Shown piece by piece: positions 50,646 to 58,948 of a stretch of DNA of 64,000 bases; position 1 is the stretch's first letter, and the number at the start of each line of letters is the position of its first letter. The stretch comes from Clostridia bacterium (GTDB lineage Bacteria; Bacillota; Clostridia; Christensenellales; Aristaeellaceae): NCBI GenBank assembly GCA_017412715.1, contig JAFPWU010000029.1, forward strand, positions 16,229 through 80,228. Reading direction: 5' to 3'. The translations under genes and the position numbers were made by a program. The notes beneath the pieces are model-generated. The model was not told the DNA's origin. It saw only the letters and a program-made list of their open reading frames with translations, and did no database searches.

Positions 50646-50696
50646 AAAGAGGCTGCCCCTTCGATCCATAAGGATCGGGGAGGCAGCCTCTTTTTC
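50646..50696. terminator. Terminator between enolase and the MATE gene
   Basis: A 12-base stem AAAGAGGCTGCC / GGCAGCCTCTTT with an inner CGATCC/GGATCG pairing, followed by T5. It separates convergent genes. Confidence 0.85.
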
Positions 50697-50723
50697 TGTA
50701 TTCATCTTTGCGGCAGCGTTTCC

Positions 50724-52094
50724 CTAAGTCCCGTCCGGCATGCTGATGATCCTTTTCCACTCCTTCGAGAAGGCGTAATATCCAAACATGCAGCACATGG
50801 CGAAGAAGAAGGAGATAGGGAAGCAGAGCATAATCCAGGTTCCGTCGAACCAGGCGCGGATCATGTAAGCGCTGGGGATCCGGACCGCCCAGGGCATCAG
50901 CAGATTCACGATCGTTGTATACCGGACCCGCCCGGTGCCGTTCACAATGCAGAGCATGGTGTTAAAGACCGCGAACATCCAGAAGCTGACCAGCTGAACG
51001 GAGGTGTACCGGGTCGCGTACATCAGCACGGTTTCATCCGAGGTAAAAAACCGAAGCAAAGGGCTACGGATCAGCAGGAACAGCAGCCCGCAGCTCAGGC
51101 TGATGGCGCCAACCGCAATGGGGATTTTGAGATGTCCCTGACGGAGACGGGAATAGTTTTTCGCGCCGTAGTTCTGTCCGGCAAAGGTGGTTGCAGCGGC
51201 GCCCAGCCCCGAATTGGCGATGCTGGCCATACCGGTGATCCGGCCGGAAACCGCCTGGCCGGCCATGAAGACCGCGCCCTGGGAGTTGACCAGGGTCTGC
51301 AGCGCCAGATGCCCCAGAGAATAAAGGGAGTTATTCAGCCCGATGGGCAGGCCGATCCGGATGATGGCCTTCAGCTGGTCGCCCTTCAGATCGGTGCAGA
51401 ATATCGGGAAGTTCAGCTGGGGATACCGTCTGCGAATATAAAGGATGCTTACACCCCAGCTGGCCAGAATGGCGATGCTGGTGGCCAGGGCAGCTCCGGT
51501 TACGTCCATTCCCAGCCCGGCCACCATGCCCACATCCAGAACGATATTGACCACGCAGGAAACCAGCAGAAAATTCAGGGTGGCGGTGCTATTTCCCATT
51601 CCGCGAAGAATTCCCGCGTTCATGTTGTATCCGATGTTTCCGAGAGAACCGGCCAGAACTATCCTTACATAGGTGACCGCCAGCGGCAGGGCATCCTCCG
51701 GTACCTGCATCCATCGCAGAATGAGAGGAGCGGCCAGGATACCGACCACGCTGACGAGGATGCCGAAAATCCACACAAAGGAGACGGCCGTCCGGCAGAG
51801 CTCCTCCGTCCTCTTAGGATCCGCGGCGCCGATGGCCTGGGAAATCAGGATGGAAACACCGGTGCCGATTCCCAGAAAGACGCACAGAACCACCTCGACC
51901 GGCTGGGCGCTGGTGCCCACGGCTGCCAGGGAGGCAGTGCCGCAGTATTGGCCGATGACCAGGGTATCCACGGTGGTATACAGCTGCTGCAGCATATTCC
52001 CCAGCACGAGCGGAAGCGCGAAAAGCAGCATCTTCCGCAGGATGGGGCCGTAGGTCATGTCGATAACTCTGTCTTTTCTCTGAATTCCAGTCAT
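50724..52094 (-). CDS. MATE family efflux transporter
   Basis: A 456-residue multidrug and toxic compound extrusion protein with 12 predicted helices. Typical features are the early motif RKMLLFALPLVLGNMLQQLYTTVDTLVIGQYCG, TSAQPVEVVLCVFLGIGTGVSILISQAIGA, then in the second half the matching LGAAATTFAGQNYGAKNYSRLRQG. It exports cationic compounds using a sodium or proton gradient; the substrate is not known. The start at 52094 is chosen since GGGGTG precedes it and the family begins there; a frame to 52172 is open but runs across the promoter. It ends with TAG. Confidence 0.92.
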   Translation of the reverse strand: MTGIQRKDRVIDMTYGPILRKMLLFALPLVLGNMLQQLYTTVDTLVIGQYCGTASLAAVGTSAQPVEVVLCVFLGIGTGVSILISQAIGAADPKRTEELCRTAVSFVWIFGILVSVVGILAAPLILRWMQVPEDALPLAVTYVRIVLAGSLGNIGYNMNAGILRGMGNSTATLNFLLVSCVVNIVLDVGMVAGLGMDVTGAALATSIAILASWGVSILYIRRRYPQLNFPIFCTDLKGDQLKAIIRIGLPIGLNNSLYSLGHLALQTLVNSQGAVFMAGQAVSGRITGMASIANSGLGAAATTFAGQNYGAKNYSRLRQGHLKIPIAVGAISLSCGLLFLLIRSPLLRFFTSDETVLMYATRYTSVQLVSFWMFAVFNTMLCIVNGTGRVRYTTIVNLLMPWAVRIPSAYMIRAWFDGTWIMLCFPISFFFAMCCMFGYYAFSKEWKRIISMPDGT

Positions 52095-52143
52095 GAATGC
52101 ACCCCGGTACGACCTGTCCGGCCTCCTTCCATTTTTCGGAGGC

Positions 52144-52172
52144 AGTGTATCACGGAACAGGAGATTTGCCAA
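52144..52172 (-). promoter_or_regulatory. Promoter of the MATE gene
   Basis: On the minus strand TTGGCA (52172-52167), 17-base spacer, TACACT (52149-52144), about 50 bases before the ATG at 52094. Confidence 0.65.
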
Positions 52173-52281
52173 CTGCCATTCACAAACCTTTCAGAAAAGT
52201 ATTTTCGGAGGGATTGCAATTGATCTGATTTCATCGGAGCAGAGGAGCTTCGGAAACGTATGGAACCAGCCGTCTTCTTTC

Positions 52282-53145
52282 TCAGGTGACTCTGTTCCGG
52301 TTCATGTTGGCGCTGGGCTCCCGCTCCTTGATCTGCTTTGGAGTTACGCCGAACTTCTTTTTAAACTGTTTGCTGAAGTAAAAGGGATCGCAGAAACCGT
52401 ACTGGACAGCTACCTCATTTACATTCTTTTCGCCGGAACGAAGATCCCGATAGGCCAGTTCGAGCTTATAATTCAGCTGATACTGATGAATGCTGAAGCC
52501 CGTGATTTCCCGGAACCTGGAGGACATGTTCCGCACGCTCATCCCCACGAAAGAGGCCAGCTCCTCCAGGGTATAGTTCCGTTCCGGATGATGATGAAAC
52601 TGATTTATGATGGCCACGGTCCATTCTTCCCGGGCCGTTGCTTCCTCCCTTGCGGCGACGGCCAGCTCATCCAGCAGCAGATTCAGCAGCAGCATCAGCC
52701 GCCGCTCCAGTCCGGACTGGTGGGACCAGTAAAGATCGATTATTTCATTGATGATACGGGTTGCGGCGTTATTCTGCCCGCAGTGGACCATCGTAGGGAT
52801 GACGAATTCACCCTGGGATGCAAGGCGGGAGATTTCCTGGTTTGTGAGGCCGTCGGCGGCTCTGTCCCCCGGAAGGGCGTTAAAATGGATAAAGATGGAC
52901 CGCATGTTGACCGAGCAGGGGGCCGTTCCAAAATGATGACTGCCAGCTCGCAGCAGGATCAGATCCCCCGTGCGCAGGGTGAAGCTTTCATCCTCCTGTG
53001 CAACTGCCTGCTCTCCGTCAAAAATATAAAGCAGGTCATGCTCCTCAAGGATTCGGTCCAGATGAGTTTCCGGCACCGGATAGACATTTGTGCCGCAGAG
53101 GGTGACCTGGCGATTCAGGGAAAGAGGCAGGATGGTGTAGCTCAC
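52282..53145 (-). CDS. AraC family transcriptional regulator
   Basis: A 287-residue regulator with an N-terminal cupin-like sensor domain (HDLLYIFDGEQAVAQEDES, LRTGDLILLRAGSHHFG, NMRSIFIHFNALPG) and two C-terminal helix-turn-helix motifs (TLEELASFVGMSVRNMSSRF and VNEVAVQYGFCDPFYFSKQF followed by KKFGVTPKQIKER). Such proteins sense a sugar and activate nearby catabolic genes. The GTG at 53145 is favoured because AGGAGG lies ten bases upstream; a longer frame to 53169 contains that site within it. It is divergent from the carbohydrate importer and enzyme genes, which are its likely targets (inference). Confidence 0.9.
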   Translation of the reverse strand: MSYTILPLSLNRQVTLCGTNVYPVPETHLDRILEEHDLLYIFDGEQAVAQEDESFTLRTGDLILLRAGSHHFGTAPCSVNMRSIFIHFNALPGDRAADGLTNQEISRLASQGEFVIPTMVHCGQNNAATRIINEIIDLYWSHQSGLERRLMLLLNLLLDELAVAAREEATAREEWTVAIINQFHHHPERNYTLEELASFVGMSVRNMSSRFREITGFSIHQYQLNYKLELAYRDLRSGEKNVNEVAVQYGFCDPFYFSKQFKKKFGVTPKQIKEREPSANMNRNRVT

Positions 53146-53350
53146 TGTATTATTTCCTCCTGAATACACATGTTTTTGCCAAAAAATCTTTTAAAACACA
53201 GAATAATATGATGATAATCCAAGAAAAAGGAAAGATCAAGCAAAAAAAGCTCATGTTCACAGGGCAGGGGAGATTCTTTTATTTCAACGCCGGAAGGAAA
53301 TAAAAACGACGGAACAGGGCAATGAAAAAACGGGATAAAAACAGCCATAA

Positions 53351-53382
53351 TTTCCATGTTTTTTCTTTTTTCCCCATGGAAA
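53351..53382 (+). promoter_or_regulatory. Inverted repeat upstream of the carbohydrate importer operon (candidate operator)
   Basis: TTTCCATG (53351-53358) and CATGGAAA (53375-53382) form an eight-base inverted repeat separated by a T-rich 16-base spacer. It ends 15 bases before the extended -10. It lies in the 316-base gap 53146-53461, which is AT-rich and otherwise only holds the promoter signals of the two divergent genes. Confidence 0.45.
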
Positions 53383-53397
53383 CCGGCTGCGGATTTA

Positions 53398-53406
53398 TGC
53401 TAAATT
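53398..53406 (+). promoter_or_regulatory. Extended -10 promoter of the carbohydrate importer operon
   Basis: TGC-TAAATT, with no good -35 box 17 bases upstream, as expected for an activator-dependent promoter. It lies about 55 bases before the ATG at 53462. Confidence 0.5.
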
Positions 53407-53461
53407 ACCATCAGAGACGGGTTTCGTCTGAAGCCTGAAAAATTGAAGGAGGAACTGACTC

Positions 53462-55045
53462 ATGAAAAAGGTTCTGGCTGTTGTGCTGGCGATTTCCATG
53501 CTGCTGGGCATGGTCAGCGTCGCGGGCGCGGAAGGTGATAAGGTTAAGCTCACCGCCGTGTTCATCTCGCATCCGCTGACCCAGAGCGTCTATGACATGG
53601 AATGGCTGATGGCACTTGAGGAAGCTGCCGGCGTGGACGTCGAGTGGGAACAGATTTATACGGATTGGAATCAGGTGAAATCCACCCGGTTCGCTTCCGG
53701 GGACATTCCGGACCTGCTGTTTAGCGCGACCGGAGACAGCGACTATACCACCTATGACGGCCTGTTCATGGAACTGACCGACCTGATTGACCAGTACGCG
53801 CCCAATGTGAAGGCGATGTTCGAGGAAGAGCCGGACACCCTGGCGCTGGCCAAGACCGCGGAAGGCAAGATTTACGCGACGCCCAAGTTCCAGGGCAAGT
53901 GGCCGGACTGCAACGGCGTTATGTTCATCAACAAGACCTGGCTGGACAATCTGGGACTTGCGGCTCCAACCACCCTTTCCGAGCTGAAGAATGTGCTGAT
54001 CGCATTCCGGGACAACGACGCCAACGGCAACGGCAATCCCAGCGATGAAGTGCCGATGGACTTCAACGGATGGTTTGGCAGCGCATATTCCCTGTCCAAC
54101 CTGATCGGCTCCTGGGGCATCCAGCTGGTGAACTGGGGCTCCGACGGATACTTTGCTGAAGACGGCGTGATCAAGAATTTCGCGGTGGACGAGCGCTATA
54201 AGGCCATGATGACCTACCTGGCGGATCTGTACGCGGAAGGCCTGATCAATCCGAACGCGATTACCAACGACTACTCCATGTTCCAGTCCCTGTCCCGCGG
54301 AGACGCGGACGGGAACGCGCTGGTCGGCGTGGTGTACGGCTGGGAAGAAACCGACAAGTTCGGCCCCACCCTTTACAGCCAGTATGTGCCGGTAGGCCCC
54401 TTCACGGATGACGTGGACGAACTGGCCACCTCCGAGCCCCGCTGGACCTACGACTTCTCCGGTCTGAACATGAGCAGCAACCGCGTGGCCATGAGCGCGA
54501 AGTGCGCCAACCCCGAAGCGGCCATGAAGTTCATCGACATGTTCTATGAGCCCGAACATTCTGTAGAGTCCCTCTTCGGCGGCATTCTGGACGGCAACCT
54601 GGAGAAGGTAGCTGACAACCATTACAAGGTACTGGATCCGCCTGAAGAAGCCCATACCGACAACGGAACCTGGAAGTGGACCTCCACCTTTGCGGATAAC
54701 GGACCCATGTACATTCGCCGGGCGACCATCATCGACATGGCGAAGGATATGGCCTTTGCGCTGGAGGAACGCGAGCAGTACAAGGAAGCGATTGCCCGCA
54801 TCAATATGGACACCGAATACTATCCGCAGTTCCTGATGAAGTATTCTGTGGAAGATCAGAATACCCTGGCTCAGCTCCAGGTCGGCGTGACCAGCGTGAC
54901 GGACGGCTGGTGGGGCCTCTGGCTGACCGGTGAAGCGGATATCAATGATACCTGGGACGACTATGTAGCCGAAGTGAATGCCAACGGTCTGGAGCAGATC
55001 CTGGCTATCCGGCAGGCTGCATACGATGCCTGGAAGGCGCAGTAA
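53462..55045 (+). CDS. Carbohydrate ABC importer solute-binding protein (LplA/YtcQ type)
   Basis: A 527-residue extracellular binding protein of the family 1 class seen in Lpl/Ytc-type oligosaccharide importers. The signal peptide MKKVLAVVLAISMLLGMVSVAGA has a signal peptidase I site and no cysteine. Mature features include WEQIYTDWNQVKSTRFASGDIPDLLF, YATPKFQGKWPDCNGVMFIN, WLDNLGLAAPTTLSELKNVL and ALVGVVYGWEETDKFGP. It is followed by two permease genes of the matching LplB and LplC types. Its place beside GH127, GH31 and GH36 enzymes suggests it binds plant oligosaccharides from pectin or hemicellulose (inference). Confidence 0.88.
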   Translation: MKKVLAVVLAISMLLGMVSVAGAEGDKVKLTAVFISHPLTQSVYDMEWLMALEEAAGVDVEWEQIYTDWNQVKSTRFASGDIPDLLFSATGDSDYTTYDGLFMELTDLIDQYAPNVKAMFEEEPDTLALAKTAEGKIYATPKFQGKWPDCNGVMFINKTWLDNLGLAAPTTLSELKNVLIAFRDNDANGNGNPSDEVPMDFNGWFGSAYSLSNLIGSWGIQLVNWGSDGYFAEDGVIKNFAVDERYKAMMTYLADLYAEGLINPNAITNDYSMFQSLSRGDADGNALVGVVYGWEETDKFGPTLYSQYVPVGPFTDDVDELATSEPRWTYDFSGLNMSSNRVAMSAKCANPEAAMKFIDMFYEPEHSVESLFGGILDGNLEKVADNHYKVLDPPEEAHTDNGTWKWTSTFADNGPMYIRRATIIDMAKDMAFALEEREQYKEAIARINMDTEYYPQFLMKYSVEDQNTLAQLQVGVTSVTDGWWGLWLTGEADINDTWDDYVAEVNANGLEQILAIRQAAYDAWKAQ

Positions 55046-55112
55046 TCGATCTTTGGAACGGGCGGGATGCGGATTTTCCGCATCCCGTACCTCTTTATAG
55101 GGAGGGTTTTTC

Positions 55113-56063
55113 ATGACGACGGCGGTGCATGCGAAGAAAAAGAGCCGGGGCATAGGGTATTATCTGAAACAGGACTGGCAGCTCTGGGTGATGCTGCTTC
55201 CGGCCATCGTGTACATTTTTATCTTCTGTTATATGCCTATGTACGGGGCGCAGCTTGCCTTCCGCAAGTATGATTATACCAAGGGCATTTACGGCGGAGA
55301 TTGGGTGGGATTCCAGTATTTCCTGGATTATTTCAACAGCGCCATGTTTGGAACGACCCTCCGGAATACCTTCCTGATCTCGCTGGCCAGCATTGTTTTA
55401 GGTTTTCCCGCCCCGATCGTGCTGGCGATTATCATCAACCAGATCAAAAACAATAAATGGAAGCGCACCCTGCAGACCACGGTCTATATTCCTTACTTTA
55501 TTTCCGTGGTGGTGCTGGTTTCCATGCTGAATGTGCTCTTCGCGAAAAGCGGGGGCGTGCTCAGCGATTTCCTGAAGGCGCTGCATATCGTTCCGGCGAA
55601 CGCCAATCTGCTGGGACAGAAGCAGTACTTTGTCTGGATGTACGTGGGCAGCGGAATCTGGCAGAGCATGGGCTGGAACAGCATTATCTATATCGCCGCC
55701 CTGTCCTCCGTGGACGTCCAGCTGTATGACGCGGCCAAGATCGACGGCGCCAATGCCTGGCAGCGGGTGATTCATATCGAGTTCCCGGTGCTGGTGCCCA
55801 CCATCATGATCCTTCTGATCATGAACATGGGCAGCATCCTGAACGTAGGATTTGACAAGGTGTTCCTGATGCAGAATACGCTGAACAAGCAGGCTTCAGA
55901 AGTTATTTCCACCTATGTGTACCATCTGATGGCGCCGACCACCGGCGCGCCGCAGTTCAGCCTGGCGACCGCAGTGGGCCTGTTTACAAACGTAGTGAAC
56001 TTTGTCTTCCTGATGCTGACGAATACCATCAGCAAACGGTTAACGGGTTCCGGCCTGATGTGA
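55113..56063 (+). CDS. Carbohydrate ABC importer permease (LplB type)
   Basis: A 316-residue sugar permease with six helices. The start MTTAVHAKKKSRGIGYYLKQD leads to TM1 (WVMLLPAIVYIFIFCYMPMYG), followed by the LplB-type segments AFRKYDYTKGIYGGDWVGF and QTTVYIPYFISVVVLVSML, the EAA contact loop DAAKIDGANAWQRVIHIEFP, and NKQASEVISTYVYHLM near the end. It forms the channel with the next gene. AGGGAGGG lies before the ATG, 67 bases after the binding protein gene. Confidence 0.9.
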   Translation: MTTAVHAKKKSRGIGYYLKQDWQLWVMLLPAIVYIFIFCYMPMYGAQLAFRKYDYTKGIYGGDWVGFQYFLDYFNSAMFGTTLRNTFLISLASIVLGFPAPIVLAIIINQIKNNKWKRTLQTTVYIPYFISVVVLVSMLNVLFAKSGGVLSDFLKALHIVPANANLLGQKQYFVWMYVGSGIWQSMGWNSIIYIAALSSVDVQLYDAAKIDGANAWQRVIHIEFPVLVPTIMILLIMNMGSILNVGFDKVFLMQNTLNKQASEVISTYVYHLMAPTTGAPQFSLATAVGLFTNVVNFVFLMLTNTISKRLTGSGLM

Positions 56064-56077
56064 GGAGGTGAAGGAAA

Positions 56078-57001
56078 ATGACAAAGAATCCTACTGCTGC
56101 TGTAAACGCAAGGAACCAGATCCGCGACCGGGATCCGGCGGACCGGGTTTTCCACGCCCTGGTGCTGATCCTTTCCATCCTCTGCTTTATTGTCATTCTT
56201 TACCCGCTTTGGTTTGTGGTGATTGCTTCGATCAGCAATTCGGACATGGTGAACCGGGGAGAGGTGGTCTTCCTGCCCAAGGATATCCGCTTCTACGGCT
56301 TCCAGCAGATTTTCCAGGATTCCCGAATCCTGATCGGCTACCGGAACACCCTCCTGTACGTGGTTGGCGGAACTCTGCTGAACATGATCGTGACCATGCC
56401 GGCCGCCTATGCGCTCAGCCGGCCGGATTTCCGCCCCAGGAACAAGATCATGCTGTATTTCGTCTTCACCATGTATTTCTCCGGCGGCCTGGTTCCGACC
56501 TATATGCAGATCAACCGGCTGGGAATGATCAATACGCCCTGGATTCTGCTGATCATGGTGCTGGTCAATACCTATAATCTGATTATCGCGAGAACCTTTA
56601 TCCAGAATACCATTCCGAATGACCTGTATGAATCCGCTTCCCTGGACGGCTGCAGCCATTTCCGCTTCTTCTGGAGCATCGTCCTGCCGCTTTCCAAGGC
56701 CATCATTTCCGTGGAAATCCTCTATTACGCGGTCTTCCACTGGAACGATTATTTCAATGCCCTGATCTATACCTCCAATAACGACATTCAGCCCTTGCAG
56801 ATGGTGCTCAGAAGGATCCTGCTGCAGAACGAGGCCTTCGCCAATGGAAACGGCGGCGTGCAGGGAGGCTATGCCCAGTCCTCCGCGGATCAGGTCAAAT
56901 ACGCGGTGATCATTGTTTCCACCGTTCCGATCCTGTGCGTGTATCCCTTCGTGCAGAAGTATTTTGAAAAGGGCGTAATGATCGGAGCCGTGAAGGGCTG
57001 A
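56078..57001 (+). CDS. Carbohydrate ABC importer permease (LplC/YtcP type)
   Basis: A 307-residue sugar permease with six helices: RVFHALVLILSILCFIVILY at TM1, VVFLPKDIRFYGFQQIF, MPAAYALSRPDFRPRNKIML, FSGGLVPTYMQINRLGMINT, the EAA contact loop YESASLDGCSHFRFFWSIVL, and FEKGVMIGAVKG at the end, the standard ending of this subfamily. Start 14 bases after the LplB gene with AGGAGG. No ATPase gene follows, so a shared MsmK-type ATPase elsewhere in the genome likely powers it (inference). Confidence 0.92.
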   Translation: MTKNPTAAVNARNQIRDRDPADRVFHALVLILSILCFIVILYPLWFVVIASISNSDMVNRGEVVFLPKDIRFYGFQQIFQDSRILIGYRNTLLYVVGGTLLNMIVTMPAAYALSRPDFRPRNKIMLYFVFTMYFSGGLVPTYMQINRLGMINTPWILLIMVLVNTYNLIIARTFIQNTIPNDLYESASLDGCSHFRFFWSIVLPLSKAIISVEILYYAVFHWNDYFNALIYTSNNDIQPLQMVLRRILLQNEAFANGNGGVQGGYAQSSADQVKYAVIIVSTVPILCVYPFVQKYFEKGVMIGAVKG

Positions 57002-57052
57002 TCAGGCGCGAAGATAGTTCTCCCGGAACTGAATAAAGAGAGGAGAGCCGGC

Positions 57053-58888
57053 ATGATTCCTTATAAGCTTCAGGGGGCGGACTATGCTCATGTGACGCTG
57101 CTGGACAGCCCGTTTCGCAGGCAGCGGGACGAAACCATGGAATTGTATCTCCGGGTTCCGTCCAATGAGGATATTCTTCACCGCTACCGGATTCGGGCGG
57201 GAATTCCTTCCACAGCAGAAGGAATGACCGGATGGGGGCCTTCCATCGGCCAGTACCTTGGCGCCTATGCAAAATGGTACCGGAACACGGGCGACCGGCG
57301 GCTCCGCCAGAAGGCCGCGGATCTTTTTCGAGGCTGGTGTGAATGCGTGGAGAAGGACGAGAGCCTTCTGGACTGCGGGACCTATGTCTGGGAGAAATTC
57401 CTCGGGGGTTTCCTGGATCTGTATGAATATATGGGCCTGGAGGAGGTCCGCCCCTGGATTCTGCGCATTACGGAATACGCCCGGAAGACCTTTTATACGG
57501 ATATTCCCCGGGACGGCCTTCAGAGCGATGCCATGAGGGGTCAGATCGAGTGGTATACGCTGCCGGAAAACCTGTATCGGGCCTGGCAGCTCTTTGGGGA
57601 TGAAATCTATCTTCAGATGGCGGGGGAATGGCTGTATCCGTATCTGTGGGACAAGCTGGCCAGAGGGGAGAAGGATATCGGGCCCCGGCATGCGTACAGC
57701 CATGTCAACAGCCTCTCTTCCGCGGCCAGAGCCTATATTGTGACGGAGGACCCTCATTATCTGGAAGTGATCCGGAAGGGCTATGAGGAGATCAGCGGCC
57801 ATCACACCTATGTCACGGGAGGATATGGGCCGGGCGAGACGCTCTTCGGGGAGGATCCCGGCTATCTGGGCAATGCGATCCTGCCAACCTGGGACAGGGA
57901 GCTGACCGAGACAGGCAAGCTGGTGTACAAAAACTTTGTCGGGAAGCCGGCCACCCGTTCGGATGCCTGGGGAAGCTGCGAAGTCAGCTGCTGCAGCTGG
58001 GCGGTGTTCAAGCTGTGCAACTATCTGCTGAAGCTGACAGGTGACGCGCGCTACGGAGACTGGTGCGAGCGGCTGCTGTACAACGGAACCCTGGGACAGC
58101 CTCCCGTGACGGAAAAAGGGCAGATTCTTTATTATGCCAGCTACTTCCTGGACGGAGCGCTGAAAAGCTATGAGGACCGCAGACTTCAGCATCTGGGCCA
58201 GAATTTTGTGTGGCAGTGCTGCACGGGAACCTTCCCTCAGGACACTTCGGAATACGCCAATATGATTGCCTATTTCGACGATGACGGCGTTTATATCAGC
58301 CAGCTGATTCCCGCGGCCGTAGACTTTACGGCGGAGGGTCAGCAGGTGACGTTGTTCAGCGACGGGGATCTTCTGCATCGGCAGGAGGCCCGGCTCAGGG
58401 TTCGGGTGAAGAAGCCTGCTGCCTTTGCGCTGAGAGTGCGGTTCCCCTCCTGGGCCGGAAACGGGAATCAGGCCTTCCTGAACGGAAAGGCCCTGTCCTG
58501 TCCGCTGGTTCCGGATACCTGGATGACTGTTGAGCGGGTCTGGAAGGACGGAGATGAAGTGGTGATCAGGCTGCCCTTCCGACTGGAATTTGTTCCCGTG
58601 GATCCGCAGCATCCCAATGTGGTGGCGCTGAAATACGGGCCCATCGTCCTCTGCTGTGACGAGATGACCGTTCTGACGGGGGACGTGAAGCATCCGGAGA
58701 CCTGGATCATCCCGGTCCGGGGGGAGGACAATACCTTCCGGACCCTGCCGGGACACAGCGGCTTCTACAAGCAGATCTGCCGCACTTTCCGCCCTTATTA
58801 CTCGGTGGGGCTGATGTCCTGGTACTATATGTACAACCGCATCTATCCGGACATGGAAACGCTGGACCGGGAGCATCAGGGAACCTGA
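57053..58888 (+). CDS. GH127-type beta-L-arabinofuranosidase-like glycoside hydrolase
   Basis: A 611-residue protein of the DUF1680/GH127 clan, with an alpha/alpha barrel and C-terminal beta domains. Near the N-terminus it has VTLLDSPFRRQRDET and GWGPSIGQYLGAYAKWYRN. The active-site cysteine/zinc region appears as WGSCEVSCCSWAVF (Glu310, Cys313/Cys314) followed by LTGDARYGDWCERLLYNG, and WQCCTGTFPQD with Cys389/Cys390. GH127 enzymes remove L-arabinofuranose; related families act on other sugars, so the exact substrate is open. There is no signal peptide, so it acts on imported oligosaccharides in the cytosol. It follows the LplC gene by 51 bases, with GAGAGGAGAG before the ATG. Confidence 0.82.
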   Translation: MIPYKLQGADYAHVTLLDSPFRRQRDETMELYLRVPSNEDILHRYRIRAGIPSTAEGMTGWGPSIGQYLGAYAKWYRNTGDRRLRQKAADLFRGWCECVEKDESLLDCGTYVWEKFLGGFLDLYEYMGLEEVRPWILRITEYARKTFYTDIPRDGLQSDAMRGQIEWYTLPENLYRAWQLFGDEIYLQMAGEWLYPYLWDKLARGEKDIGPRHAYSHVNSLSSAARAYIVTEDPHYLEVIRKGYEEISGHHTYVTGGYGPGETLFGEDPGYLGNAILPTWDRELTETGKLVYKNFVGKPATRSDAWGSCEVSCCSWAVFKLCNYLLKLTGDARYGDWCERLLYNGTLGQPPVTEKGQILYYASYFLDGALKSYEDRRLQHLGQNFVWQCCTGTFPQDTSEYANMIAYFDDDGVYISQLIPAAVDFTAEGQQVTLFSDGDLLHRQEARLRVRVKKPAAFALRVRFPSWAGNGNQAFLNGKALSCPLVPDTWMTVERVWKDGDEVVIRLPFRLEFVPVDPQHPNVVALKYGPIVLCCDEMTVLTGDVKHPETWIIPVRGEDNTFRTLPGHSGFYKQICRTFRPYYSVGLMSWYYMYNRIYPDMETLDREHQGT

Positions 58889-58948
58889 TCCCGCTCATGA
58901 CGATGGGAGCCCCGATCCGGCGGCTCCCATATTTATAAGGAGAATGAC

